From: Pseudoxanthomonas spadix
Lineage (GTDB): Bacteria; Pseudomonadota; Gammaproteobacteria; Xanthomonadales; Xanthomonadaceae
NCBI RefSeq assembly: GCF_003703395.1
Contig: NZ_RDQN01000015.1
Coordinates: forward strand, 1-33,319
Length of the DNA: 33,319 nucleotides
Direction of reading: 5' to 3'
Position 1 is the first letter of the stretch; each line of letters begins with the position of its first letter. The notes beneath the pieces are model-generated. The model made no database searches and was not told the DNA's origin. It was given only the letters and a program-made list of their open reading frames with translations. The translations under genes and the position numbers were made by a program. Shown here one piece after another: positions 7,759-14,496 of the stretch.

Positions 7759-8927
7759 GTCAGGTCGCCGGACAGGAACGCCGCCTCGAAATTGCATTGG
7801 CGCGCAAAGCCCATGAACTGGAACCGCTCGCCCATCTGGCTGGGCAGGGTGAGCTGCTTGAACGCGTTGCGCAGGCGCAGCACACCCGCGGCGTCGGCAC
7901 CGGTTTCGGCCTCGGCCAGCCGGTCGGCCAGGCCGTTGCCGAGCAGGAAGCCGGCCTGGCTCGCATAACCGGCCAGGTCGAAGCCCGCGCCGGTGCCGGC
8001 TTCGGCCAGGGCGGTGAAATCCACCGAGGCGGTGATGTCCTGCAACCCCGGCCAGCGATACACATCGTGGTGCATGCGGTGCCGGTAGAAGGCGCGGGTG
8101 GTGCCGCCGTCACGCTGGTCCAGGTAGTACTCCCTGCGCGGATAGCCGTAGTCGCAAAACAGCAGCGCCCCGGCCTGCAGCCTGCCGATCACCGCCTGCA
8201 CCCAGTAGGGCAGCTGCGCCAGCAGCTCGGAGCGGTAACCGTCCTGGAAAGGCGCCTCGCGCGCGCCCTCGACATGGCGCACGGCGGCGGTCAGCAGCGG
8301 GTCGGCCGGGCGATCGGTGGCCACGAAGCGGCCTTGGCCATCCAGCGCCACGTGCTCCTCGAACACCTGCCCCCCGCGCAGGGTGAAGCGCGGGGTGGGC
8401 AATGCATCGATCACCTCGTTGGCGAAGACCACGCCGTTCCATTCGCCGGTCGGCGGGGTATCCAGCCATTCCACGCGGTCCAGGACCGGCCCGGGCAGGT
8501 GCTGGCCCAGGCGCTGGCGCTGGCGCTGGCGCAGGTCGGCGCTGGGTTCCAGGATCCAGTACCTGGCCGGCATCGCATCCAGCGCCAGCAGGCGCTTGAG
8601 CATGACTTCGGCCAATGCGCCGCTGCCGCCGCCGATCTCCAGGAAACAGGCCTGCGGACCCAGCTCCTGCAGCACCGGCGCCAGTGCCTGCGCCACCGTA
8701 CCGGCAAACAGCGGCCCCAGCTCCGGGGCGGTCACAAAGTCGCCGGCGCCACCGAACTTGGTCGCCCCGGCGCTGTAATACCCCAGGCCCGGGGTGTACA
8801 GGCAGCGCTCCATGAAGCGCGAGAACGGCACCGCTCCACCGGAGGCGACGATTTCGCCGCGGATCATGGCGCCGAGCTGGTCGCTGTGGGCCAGGGCGTC
8901 GGCATCGGGAAGGGGCAGGTCGGTCAT
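7746..8927 (-). CDS. SAM-dependent methyltransferase, MidA/NDUFAF7 family
   Basis: A 393-residue cytoplasmic protein of the MidA (DUF185, PF02636) family. The start MTDLPLPDADALAHSDQLG is chosen because the family N-terminus follows at once (GAVPFSRFMERCLYTPGLGYYS). The nucleotide-binding motif is CFLEIGGGSGALAE (about residues 95-108), followed by EPSADLRQRQ and FANEVIDALP, a family hallmark. The mitochondrial homologue dimethylates an arginine of complex I subunit NDUFS2; the bacterial substrate is not established. An in-frame GCTGGC hexamer repeat near 8515-8530 encodes the alternating RQRQRQR run. First gene of a minus-strand group with vanZ and nagA. Confidence 0.9.
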   Translation of the reverse strand: MTDLPLPDADALAHSDQLGAMIRGEIVASGGAVPFSRFMERCLYTPGLGYYSAGATKFGGAGDFVTAPELGPLFAGTVAQALAPVLQELGPQACFLEIGGGSGALAEVMLKRLLALDAMPARYWILEPSADLRQRQRQRLGQHLPGPVLDRVEWLDTPPTGEWNGVVFANEVIDALPTPRFTLRGGQVFEEHVALDGQGRFVATDRPADPLLTAAVRHVEGAREAPFQDGYRSELLAQLPYWVQAVIGRLQAGALLFCDYGYPRREYYLDQRDGGTTRAFYRHRMHHDVYRWPGLQDITASVDFTALAEAGTGAGFDLAGYASQAGFLLGNGLADRLAEAETGADAAGVLRLRNAFKQLTLPSQMGERFQFMGFARQCNFEAAFLSGDLTWRL

Positions 8928-9274
8928 CTGTAACAGGGCAGGGCGGCAGGGGTGGCCATGGTACCTGGGCGCCTGTTTGCGACCGTAGGCGCAAAGGCGC
9001 CTGGATCCAGCGCAGGCCGGTGCGAGGCGACCATTCAAGCCGGCCGGGCGGCGCCTGAATGCAGCTCGCAAGGGCGCCATCGCGCAACCGGCCGGGGCGC
9101 CGTGCCGGTGCCAGGGCAAACGCCGCGGGGAGGGGGTTTCATGCCGCCGACCCGGTTCCACGCGCTGCCTGCAATGGCGGTGCGGCCGGAATATCCTGTA
9201 TCGACCGCCGCCCGGCCCTAGCCAGCGCCGGAGGGCGCCCCTATGATCGCGGGGCACTCTTCCCCGGTTGTGAC
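8928..9274. other. Divergent promoter region with a palindrome, no gene seen
   Basis: This 347-base region separates the MidA-type gene (minus) from the Anbu gene (plus). It contains an imperfect palindrome at about 8968-9002 (GGGCGCCTGTTTGCG pairing with CGCAAAGGCGCC around a GTAGG loop). The remainder is GC-rich with open frames in several registers, but none shows a recognisable domain or a ribosome-binding site. A candidate promoter for Anbu is listed separately. Confidence 0.5.
9219..9247 (+). promoter_or_regulatory. Candidate sigma-70 promoter for the Anbu gene
   Basis: TATGAT at 9242-9247 matches five of six bases of the -10 consensus. TAGCCA at 9219-9224 matches four of six of the -35 consensus with a 17-base spacer. 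The start would lie about 20 bases before the Anbu ATG, leaving a short leader. Pattern evidence only. Confidence 0.35.
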
Positions 9275-10114
9275 ATGACTTACTGCGTCGGCATCGAAGT
9301 GGACGAAGGCCTGGTCTTCGCCGCGGATACCCGGACCAGCGCCTCGTTCGACGACGTGCGCGTCTATCGCAAGATGCACATCTTCGAGTACCCGGGCGAG
9401 CGGGTGTTCGTGATCCTGTCCGCAGGCAACCTGGCCACCACCCAACTGACCATGTCGCGGCTCAATCGCGACGCGGACGACCCGTCCTGCACGCGCAGCC
9501 TGCGCACCTTCAAGCACCTGTTCGAGGTGGCCGAATACGTCGGCGAGGTGCTGGTGGCCAGCCAGTCGGCGGTCAACGACCAAGCCCAGCACAGCGGGGT
9601 CAGCGTGCAGTCCACGCTGGTGCTGGGTGGCCAGATCGCCGGCGAGCGCCACGGGCTGTACATGGTCTACCCGCTGGGCAACTGCATTGCCACCTCGCCG
9701 GAAACCCCGTACCTGCAGATCGGCGAATCCAAGTACGGCAAGCCGATCCTGGACCGCATCCTGCGGCCGGACACCAGCCTGGAAGACGCCGCGCGCTGCG
9801 CGCTGGTGTCGCTGGATTCGACCATCCGCTCCAACCTGTCGGTGGGCCTGCCACTGGATCTGGCCCTGATCCGCGCCGGCGACCTGAGGATCACCCAGCA
9901 GATGCGCCTGGAAGCGGACACCCCGCTCTACGCGGAGATTCACGACACCTGGTCGCGCAAGCTGGAAAACGCCGTGCGCACTCTGCCCCGCTTCCCGTGG
10001 GAGCCGGCGCGCGAAGGCCAGGAGGAGGACCAGCGCTCACTGGCCCAGGTGATCGCCCCACCGCGGCGCATGGCCGCGCGCCAGGACCCGGGCGACGAGG
10101 CCGGCCAGCAGTGA
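9275..10114 (+). CDS. Proteasome-type protease (Anbu, ancestral beta subunit homologue)
   Basis: A 279-residue Ntn-hydrolase of the Anbu family, relatives of the proteasome beta subunit and HslV. The protein starts M-T-Y-C-V-G, so removal of the initiator Met exposes Thr1 as the expected nucleophile. Asp17 (FAADTRT) and a lysine at mature position 32 (VYRKMHIFE) fill the canonical Thr-Asp-Lys active site. ILSAGNLATTQ and LDSTIRSNLSVGLPLDLALI are family segments. The C-terminal ~40 residues are charged and probably disordered. It is convergent with the alpha-E and ATP-grasp genes that accompany Anbu in many Proteobacteria. The transglutaminase-like gene often found with them is absent from the window. 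Its physiological role is unknown. Confidence 0.92.
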   Translation: MTYCVGIEVDEGLVFAADTRTSASFDDVRVYRKMHIFEYPGERVFVILSAGNLATTQLTMSRLNRDADDPSCTRSLRTFKHLFEVAEYVGEVLVASQSAVNDQAQHSGVSVQSTLVLGGQIAGERHGLYMVYPLGNCIATSPETPYLQIGESKYGKPILDRILRPDTSLEDAARCALVSLDSTIRSNLSVGLPLDLALIRAGDLRITQQMRLEADTPLYAEIHDTWSRKLENAVRTLPRFPWEPAREGQEEDQRSLAQVIAPPRRMAARQDPGDEAGQQ

Positions 10115-10129
10115 AGCAAGGAATGAGTG

Positions 10130-10204
10130 GAGAGGAGTGAGCAACAGCGAGCAAGGCGGCCGCTTTGCCCACTGCCCGCCGCTCCTCTTGGCTCACTCCT
10201 GCTC
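10130..10204. repeat. Inverted repeat, AGGAGTGAG family, copy 2
   Basis: GAGAGGAGTGAGC (10130-10142) pairs with GCTCACTCCTGCTC (10191-10204) except for one bulged base. It lies between the convergent Anbu and alpha-E genes, and its right arm reaches into the alpha-E stop codon (10203-10205). It shares the AGGAGTGAG core with the repeat at 2275-2360. Confidence 0.65.
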
Positions 10205-11144
10205 AGTTATAGAAATACCCTTCGACCACCGCGCCGTGCAGGTTGCTCAGGTGCACCTGGATCTCGTCCATGAACGCGGCCGGGTCGTGCGCCGCCAGCC
10301 ACACCGGATCGGCATTGCGAAGCATGCCGACCACACGGTTGAGATGACGGTCCACGCCCGGCCGCGGCGGCATGGTCGGCAGCACGTGCTGGATGCGGGC
10401 CAGGCAGAACTGGACACTGCGCGGAAACTCGGTGTTCTGCAGCAAAAAGCGCAGCGCATGCTCGCCGCTGACGCGCTGGCGGATGTGGCGCCGGTACATC
10501 TGATAGGCGGCCAGCGAGCGCAGCACCGCCATCCACTGCATGTTGCGAAAGGCCTCGCGATCTTCCTCGCTGCGCGGGGTGATCAGGCCCGAGGCGCCGG
10601 CATCGATGATGCGGGTGGTCATGTCGGCCTGCTCGATGCCGGTGCCCAGGCGCAGGAACTGGTAGCCGATGTCGCGGCTCACATTGGCCGACAGCAGGCC
10701 GGAGACCTTCAGGCAGCCATCGACCACCCGGGTGATGAATTCCAGCCGGTAGCGCCGCTGCAGGGCGCGCTCGCCGCTGCCACCCAGGTACAGGTGCAGA
10801 TCGTTGACCGCTTCCCACACCTCCTGCGGCAGGGTGTCGCGGATGCTGCGCAGGATCTCGCGCGCACCGCTGATGGAAACCGTCAGCGAGGAAGGGTTTT
10901 GCTCGTCCAGCAGCAAAAAGCGCACCACCTCGGCATCGGCCACGTCGGTGCCGGCATCCGGATGCAGCGCGGTGAATATCTCACCCGAGCCGACCGTGTC
11001 GATCATCGGCCGCCAGCTGAAACGCACCGAGCGCGGCAGGTCCAGCTGCAGCATGCTGCCGACCCCGACCAGGCGCGCGGTGTTTTCCGCGCGGCGGATG
11101 TAGCGGCTGAACCAGTACAGATTGTCTGCCACCCGCGAGAGCAT
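10203..11144 (-). CDS. Alpha-E domain protein (DUF403)
   Basis: A 313-residue, mostly alpha-helical protein matching the alpha-E family (PF04168). The characteristic start MLSRVADNLYWFSRYIRRAENTA is quoted in part as ADNLYWFSRYIRRAEN. Later segments VSRDIGYQFLRLGTGIEQADM and RNMQWMAVLRSLAAYQMYRR are also family-typical. Its ATG overlaps the ATP-grasp stop codon by one base (TGATG), indicating translational coupling. Alpha-E proteins nearly always travel with a circularly permuted ATP-grasp protein and are thought to act with it in making or modifying a peptide-like compound; biochemical function is unproven. Confidence 0.9.
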   Translation of the reverse strand: MLSRVADNLYWFSRYIRRAENTARLVGVGSMLQLDLPRSVRFSWRPMIDTVGSGEIFTALHPDAGTDVADAEVVRFLLLDEQNPSSLTVSISGAREILRSIRDTLPQEVWEAVNDLHLYLGGSGERALQRRYRLEFITRVVDGCLKVSGLLSANVSRDIGYQFLRLGTGIEQADMTTRIIDAGASGLITPRSEEDREAFRNMQWMAVLRSLAAYQMYRRHIRQRVSGEHALRFLLQNTEFPRSVQFCLARIQHVLPTMPPRPGVDRHLNRVVGMLRNADPVWLAAHDPAAFMDEIQVHLSNLHGAVVEGYFYN

Positions 11145-12595
11145 CAGTGCGTCCCCTGGTCATCGGCATCCACCACCCAGGTGTCCTTGGCGCCGCCGCC
11201 CTGCGAGGAATTGACCACCAGCGAGCCGGGCGTCATCGCCACCCGGGTCAGCCCGCCGGTGGTGACGTAGGTGTCCTCGCGCGAGAGGATGAACGGGCGC
11301 AGGTCCAGGTGCCGCGGCGAGGGACCCTGCTCGGTGATGATCGGCGCGGTCGACAGGTTCAGGGTCGGCTGGGCCATGTAGTTGCGCGGATCGGCCTGGA
11401 TCAGCGCGCGGAACTTCTCGCGCTCGGCCTGGCTGGCGCGCGGGCCGATCAGCATGCCGTAGCCGCCGGACTCGTTGGCCGGCTTGACCACCAGCTTGTC
11501 CAGGTTGGCCAGCACATGCCTGAGGTCCTTTTCGTCGTGGCACAGGAAGCTGGGCACGTTGGGCAGGATCGCCTCTTCGCCCAGGTAGTACCTGATCATC
11601 TGCGGCACGTAGGCGAACACCACCTTGTCATCGGCCACGCCCGCACCGGGCGCGTTGGCCAGCGCCACCTTGCCGGCGCGCCAGCTGCGGATCAGGCCGG
11701 GCGCGCCCAGCAGCGAATCGGGATGGAACACTTCCGGATCGATGAACAGGTCATCCACGCGCCGATAGATCACATCCACCCGCTGCGGGCCGTACACGGT
11801 GCGCATGTAGGTGCAGTCGTCGTCGGCCACGAACAGGTCCGAGCCTTCGACCAGCTCGATGCCCATCGCCTGGGCCAGGTAGGCATGTTCGAAGTACGCA
11901 CTGTTGAACACCCCCGGGGTCAGCAGGGCGATCACCGGCGCATCGCCCGGACGCGGCGACAGCGCGGCCAGGGTGTCGTAGAGCTGGCTGGGGTATTCGT
12001 CCACCGGCAGGATCGAGCTGGTCTCGAACAGTTCCGGGAACACGCGCTTGGCGACCATGCGGTTTTCCAGCATGTAGCTCACCCCGGAGGGAATGCGCAG
12101 GTTGTCCTCCAGCGCGTACAGGGTGCCGTCGCCGTCGCGGACCAGGTCCGAGCCGCAGATGTGCGCCCACACGCCCAGCGGCGGGGTGATGCCCACGCAC
12201 TGCGGGCGGAAATTGACCGAATCCTTGAGCAGCATCGCCGGGAACACCTTGTCCTTGACGATCTGCTGCTTGCCGTAGATGTCGCCGATGAACAGGTTCA
12301 GCGCGCGCATGCGCTGCTTCAAACCGGCCTCGGTGACTTCCCATTCCTTGCGCGGGATCACCCGCGGGATCAGGTCGAACGGCAGCGTGCGGTCGACGTT
12401 GCGACCGTCCGAGTACACGGTGAAGGTGATGCCCATGACCCGGGCCACGACATCGGCGGCAAGCTGCCGTTCTGCGATCTCGCGGCCGGACAGGCCGCCG
12501 AGATATTCGACCAGGCGACGGGCGGCGGGGCGCGGCTGGCCGTCTGCCTGGATCAGCTCATCAAAGGTGGAACTGCGGTACTTCTCCCAGTCCAT
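11144..12595 (-). CDS. Circularly permuted type 2 ATP-grasp protein
   Basis: A 483-residue protein of the circularly permuted ATP-grasp family (DUF404/DUF407, PF14403). Start MDWEKYRSSTFDELI, preceded by GGAG a few bases upstream; an ATG at 12640 adds 15 residues without support. Recognisable segments are DLIPRVIPRKEW, VCVxITPP-like CVGITPPLGVWAHICGSDLVR, ALEDNLRIPSGVSYMLENR, VKPANESGGYGMLIG and the C-terminal TRVAMTPGSLVVNSSQGGGAKD. The family is predicted to form an amide or peptide bond at the expense of ATP. It is the first gene of a two-gene unit with alpha-E, and both face Anbu. Confidence 0.92.
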   Translation of the reverse strand: MDWEKYRSSTFDELIQADGQPRPAARRLVEYLGGLSGREIAERQLAADVVARVMGITFTVYSDGRNVDRTLPFDLIPRVIPRKEWEVTEAGLKQRMRALNLFIGDIYGKQQIVKDKVFPAMLLKDSVNFRPQCVGITPPLGVWAHICGSDLVRDGDGTLYALEDNLRIPSGVSYMLENRMVAKRVFPELFETSSILPVDEYPSQLYDTLAALSPRPGDAPVIALLTPGVFNSAYFEHAYLAQAMGIELVEGSDLFVADDDCTYMRTVYGPQRVDVIYRRVDDLFIDPEVFHPDSLLGAPGLIRSWRAGKVALANAPGAGVADDKVVFAYVPQMIRYYLGEEAILPNVPSFLCHDEKDLRHVLANLDKLVVKPANESGGYGMLIGPRASQAEREKFRALIQADPRNYMAQPTLNLSTAPIITEQGPSPRHLDLRPFILSREDTYVTTGGLTRVAMTPGSLVVNSSQGGGAKDTWVVDADDQGTH

Positions 12596-12740
12596 TCGCT
12601 CCGTTCCGTCGACCCTTGCAGCCAGCGGAAAGCGGTGCAAAAGGGGATGTCAGGCAACATGCCCGCAAACCATGATGGGCGTCAAGCAAGCGATCCAAAA
12701 CCCCATGACGCATCGTTGGCCGGGCAGCAACATGCTTTGC

Positions 12741-12803
12741 GTGGGAGCCGCTTCAGCGGCGATGGGGCTTTCCCGGCAAGGCACTTGCCGGGCGAAGTCC
12801 CAC
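12741..12803. repeat. Double-hairpin REP/BIME-like element
   Basis: Two palindromes sit within an outer inverted repeat: GCCGCTTCAGCGGC (12747-12760) and CCCGGCAAG-GCA-CTTGCCGGG (12772-12792), bounded by GTGGGA (12741) and TCCCAC (to 12803). The GTGGGAGCCGCTTCAGCGGCGAT sequence resembles the abundant REP elements of Pseudomonas and Xanthomonadaceae. It lies between the divergent ATP-grasp and pteridine reductase genes. Confidence 0.75.
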
Positions 12804-12883
12804 ATCAGCTCTGTCGGCAGTCCGGGGCGGCATAGCGCGGCAATGCCACAATCGCGGTTCCATTTCCCCATCAGCTCGCCGCC

Positions 12884-13624
12884 ATGTCCGATCTTGCCCG
12901 TGTTGCCCTGGTCACCGGTGCCGCCAAGCGGATTGGCGCGGCCATCGCCCGCGCCCTGCACGCCGATGGCTACGCGCTGGCATTGCACTACCGCAACTCG
13001 GCGCTGGAGATGCAGGCGCTGGCCGATGAACTGGAAACCGCACGGCCCGGCAGCACGCTGGTGCTGCAGGCCGAGCTGGCCGAGGTCGAGCGGCTGCCGC
13101 TGCTGGTGGCGCGCACTGTCGAGCGCTTCGGCCGGCTCGATGCGCTGGTCAACAACGCCTCGGCCTACTACGCCACTCCGGTGGGCACGGCCACCCCGCA
13201 GCAGTGGGACGCGCTGTTCGCTTCCAATGCGCGCGCGCCGTTCTTCCTCTCGCAGGCGGCCGCACCGCATCTGAAGCACAGCGCAGGCTCCATCGTCAGC
13301 ATCGCCGACATCTTCGCGCAGCGGCCGTTGCCCGAGCACACCCTCTACTGCATGGCCAAGGCCGCGCTGGTGATGATGACCCAGTCGCTGGCGCGCGAAC
13401 TGGGCCCGCACGTGCGGGTCAACGCGATCGCGCCGGGCAACATCCTGTGGTCGGAAAACCCGGTCAAGGCCGAGACCGGGCAGGTGCTGCGCGAACGGGT
13501 GCCGCTGCAACGCCAGGGCACGCCGGCGGACATCGTCTCGGCCGTGCGCTGGCTGCTGGATGGCAATGGCTATGTCAACGGTCAGGTCATCGCCATCGAC
13601 GGCGGCCGCTCGGTGTTCGTGTAG
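12884..13624 (+). CDS. folM: Pteridine reductase (PTR1/FolM-type SDR)
   Basis: A 246-residue NADPH-dependent short-chain dehydrogenase. The cofactor motif TGAAKRIG (11-18) has the Arg typical of pteridine reductases in place of the glycine of classical SDRs. NNAS is at 90-93. The catalytic set D142 (SIADIFAQRP), Y155 and K159 (YCMAK) matches PTR1, where Asp replaces the usual Ser. It would reduce dihydromonapterin/dihydropterins or dihydrofolate. It faces a folK-like gene and folB, so it lies in a pterin neighbourhood. The TAG stop codon is contributed by the GTAG end of the palindrome at 13621-13723. Confidence 0.88.
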   Translation: MSDLARVALVTGAAKRIGAAIARALHADGYALALHYRNSALEMQALADELETARPGSTLVLQAELAEVERLPLLVARTVERFGRLDALVNNASAYYATPVGTATPQQWDALFASNARAPFFLSQAAAPHLKHSAGSIVSIADIFAQRPLPEHTLYCMAKAALVMMTQSLARELGPHVRVNAIAPGNILWSENPVKAETGQVLRERVPLQRQGTPADIVSAVRWLLDGNGYVNGQVIAIDGGRSVFV

Positions 13625-13723
13625 GGCGGGTCTTGACCCGCCATGACCGGCCCGTCCGGCATCGCTTGACCCGCCATGACCGGTTCGTCCGGCATGGCAA
13701 TGGCGGGTCAAGACCCGCCCTAC
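13621..13723. repeat. GTAG-ended palindromic element between convergent genes
   Basis: The 24-base arm 13621-13644 (GTAGGGCGGGTCTTGACCCG then CCAT) is exactly reverse complementary to 13700-13723. Each arm contains its own hairpin GGCGGGTCTTGACCCGCC. The interior has two direct copies of CTTGACCCGCCATGACCGG followed by a CGTCCGGCAT segment. Structure and GTAG ends are like the SMAG/REP elements of Stenotrophomonas. It supplies the TAG stop of the upstream gene (13622-13624) and, on the other strand, the TAG stop of the folK-like gene (13720-13722). Confidence 0.85.
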
Positions 13724-14127
13724 GATCCAGGCTGCCCGCGCAGCTGGTCCAGTACCTCCTGCATCAGGCTGACGAACAGCGGATGCCGGAGCTTGGCATC
13801 GTCGCGCCACAGCACGATGCCGTGTGCGTCGCATTCGCAGGCCAGGTCGATGTCGATCACGCACTGCGCCTGGCCGGGCACGCGGCCCAGTTCGGCTTCG
13901 GTCGCCTTCAGCCAGGGCACCAGCGCATCGGGGCTCAGCCCGCAGGCCAACACCAGCGCCTGGTTGTGGAAGTGGCGCGCATCGCCGGCGCTGACGCTGG
14001 GGCCTTGCACGCAGCGCGAGGTCGCTTCGACCAGGCCCTGCGCCGACAGCAGCTCGGCGGCCAGGCGCAGCACCTGCGGTGATTCCAGGCTGCTGCCCAG
14101 CAGCAGCACGTAGCGCCGGGTCGTCAT
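13720..14127 (-). CDS. folK: HPPK (FolK)-like protein with degenerate active site
   Basis: A 135-residue protein related to 6-hydroxymethyl-7,8-dihydropterin pyrophosphokinase, beginning MTTRRYVLLLGSSLE. HPPK-like features are HFHNQALVLACGLSPDALVPWLKATEAELGR (its HNQAL and LKATEAELGR parts) and the metal-binding pair D92/D94 in VIDIDLACE. The basic loop normally written RxGPRxxDxD is missing: between LGRV and IDID there is only PGQAQCV, four residues shorter than in E. coli, without the conserved Arg/Trp. The protein is also shorter than typical (about 160). It may be a paralogue with altered activity. Start overlaps the folB stop (ATGA), and it ends in the palindromic repeat. Confidence 0.75.
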   Translation of the reverse strand: MTTRRYVLLLGSSLESPQVLRLAAELLSAQGLVEATSRCVQGPSVSAGDARHFHNQALVLACGLSPDALVPWLKATEAELGRVPGQAQCVIDIDLACECDAHGIVLWRDDAKLRHPLFVSLMQEVLDQLRGQPGS

Positions 14128-14486
14128 GCCGCGTCCCTGGTGCGCACGATCCGCACGCCCACCCCGCGCGCGGCCGGCACCGCCTGCGGTTTGGTCACCC
14201 GCAGCAGCACCGCCTGGATCGGGAAATCGCGCAGCAGCTGCGCGGCCACGGTCTCGGCCAATGCCTCGACCAGGGCGAATCCGGATTGCGCACAGGTCGC
14301 CTGGATCGCCTGCGCCACCACCGCGTAATCCACCGTGTCGGCCAGTGCGTCGCTGCCGCCGGCGCTGCGCGTGTCGAGGGTCATCTCCACGTCGAACAGC
14401 AGCGGCTGGGCCGCGCCACGTTCGGCCTGGTAGACGCCGATCAGCGCCTGCACCCGCAGTCCATCGATGAACACCACATCCGCCAC
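14124..14486 (-). CDS. folB: Dihydroneopterin aldolase (FolB)
   Basis: A 120-residue enzyme that cleaves or epimerises 7,8-dihydroneopterin in the folate/pterin pathway. A GTG start at 14486 is preferred over the ATG at 14510: it is preceded by GAGGTGG at good spacing, lies 10 bases after the response-regulator stop instead of overlapping it, and gives the family N-terminus ADVVFIDGLRVQALIGVY. The catalytic-region glutamate is in LVEALAETVA, and RVTKPQAV is the typical late motif (KP). Length matches E. coli FolB (122). It overlaps the folK-like gene by four bases. Confidence 0.88.
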   Translation of the reverse strand: MADVVFIDGLRVQALIGVYQAERGAAQPLLFDVEMTLDTRSAGGSDALADTVDYAVVAQAIQATCAQSGFALVEALAETVAAQLLRDFPIQAVLLRVTKPQAVPAARGVGVRIVRTRDAA

Positions 14487-14496
14487 GGCCGCCACC

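Noticed and set aside
8511..8535. Tandem GCTGGC hexamers as a possible phase-variable tract
   Set aside because: The unit is a multiple of three, so changes would not shift the frame. It only encodes a short Arg/Gln run in the methyltransferase.
9059..9274. N-terminal extension of the Anbu frame upstream of 9275
   Set aside because: Anbu needs Thr directly after the initiator Met; the ATG at 9275 gives M-T, while the upstream residues have no similarity to the family.
13621..13723. Possible CRISPR-like direct repeats (two copies of CTTGACCCGCCATGACCGG)
   Set aside because: There are only two copies, they lie inside a large palindrome, and there are no spacers of constant length and no cas genes. 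A REP-type element explains it better.
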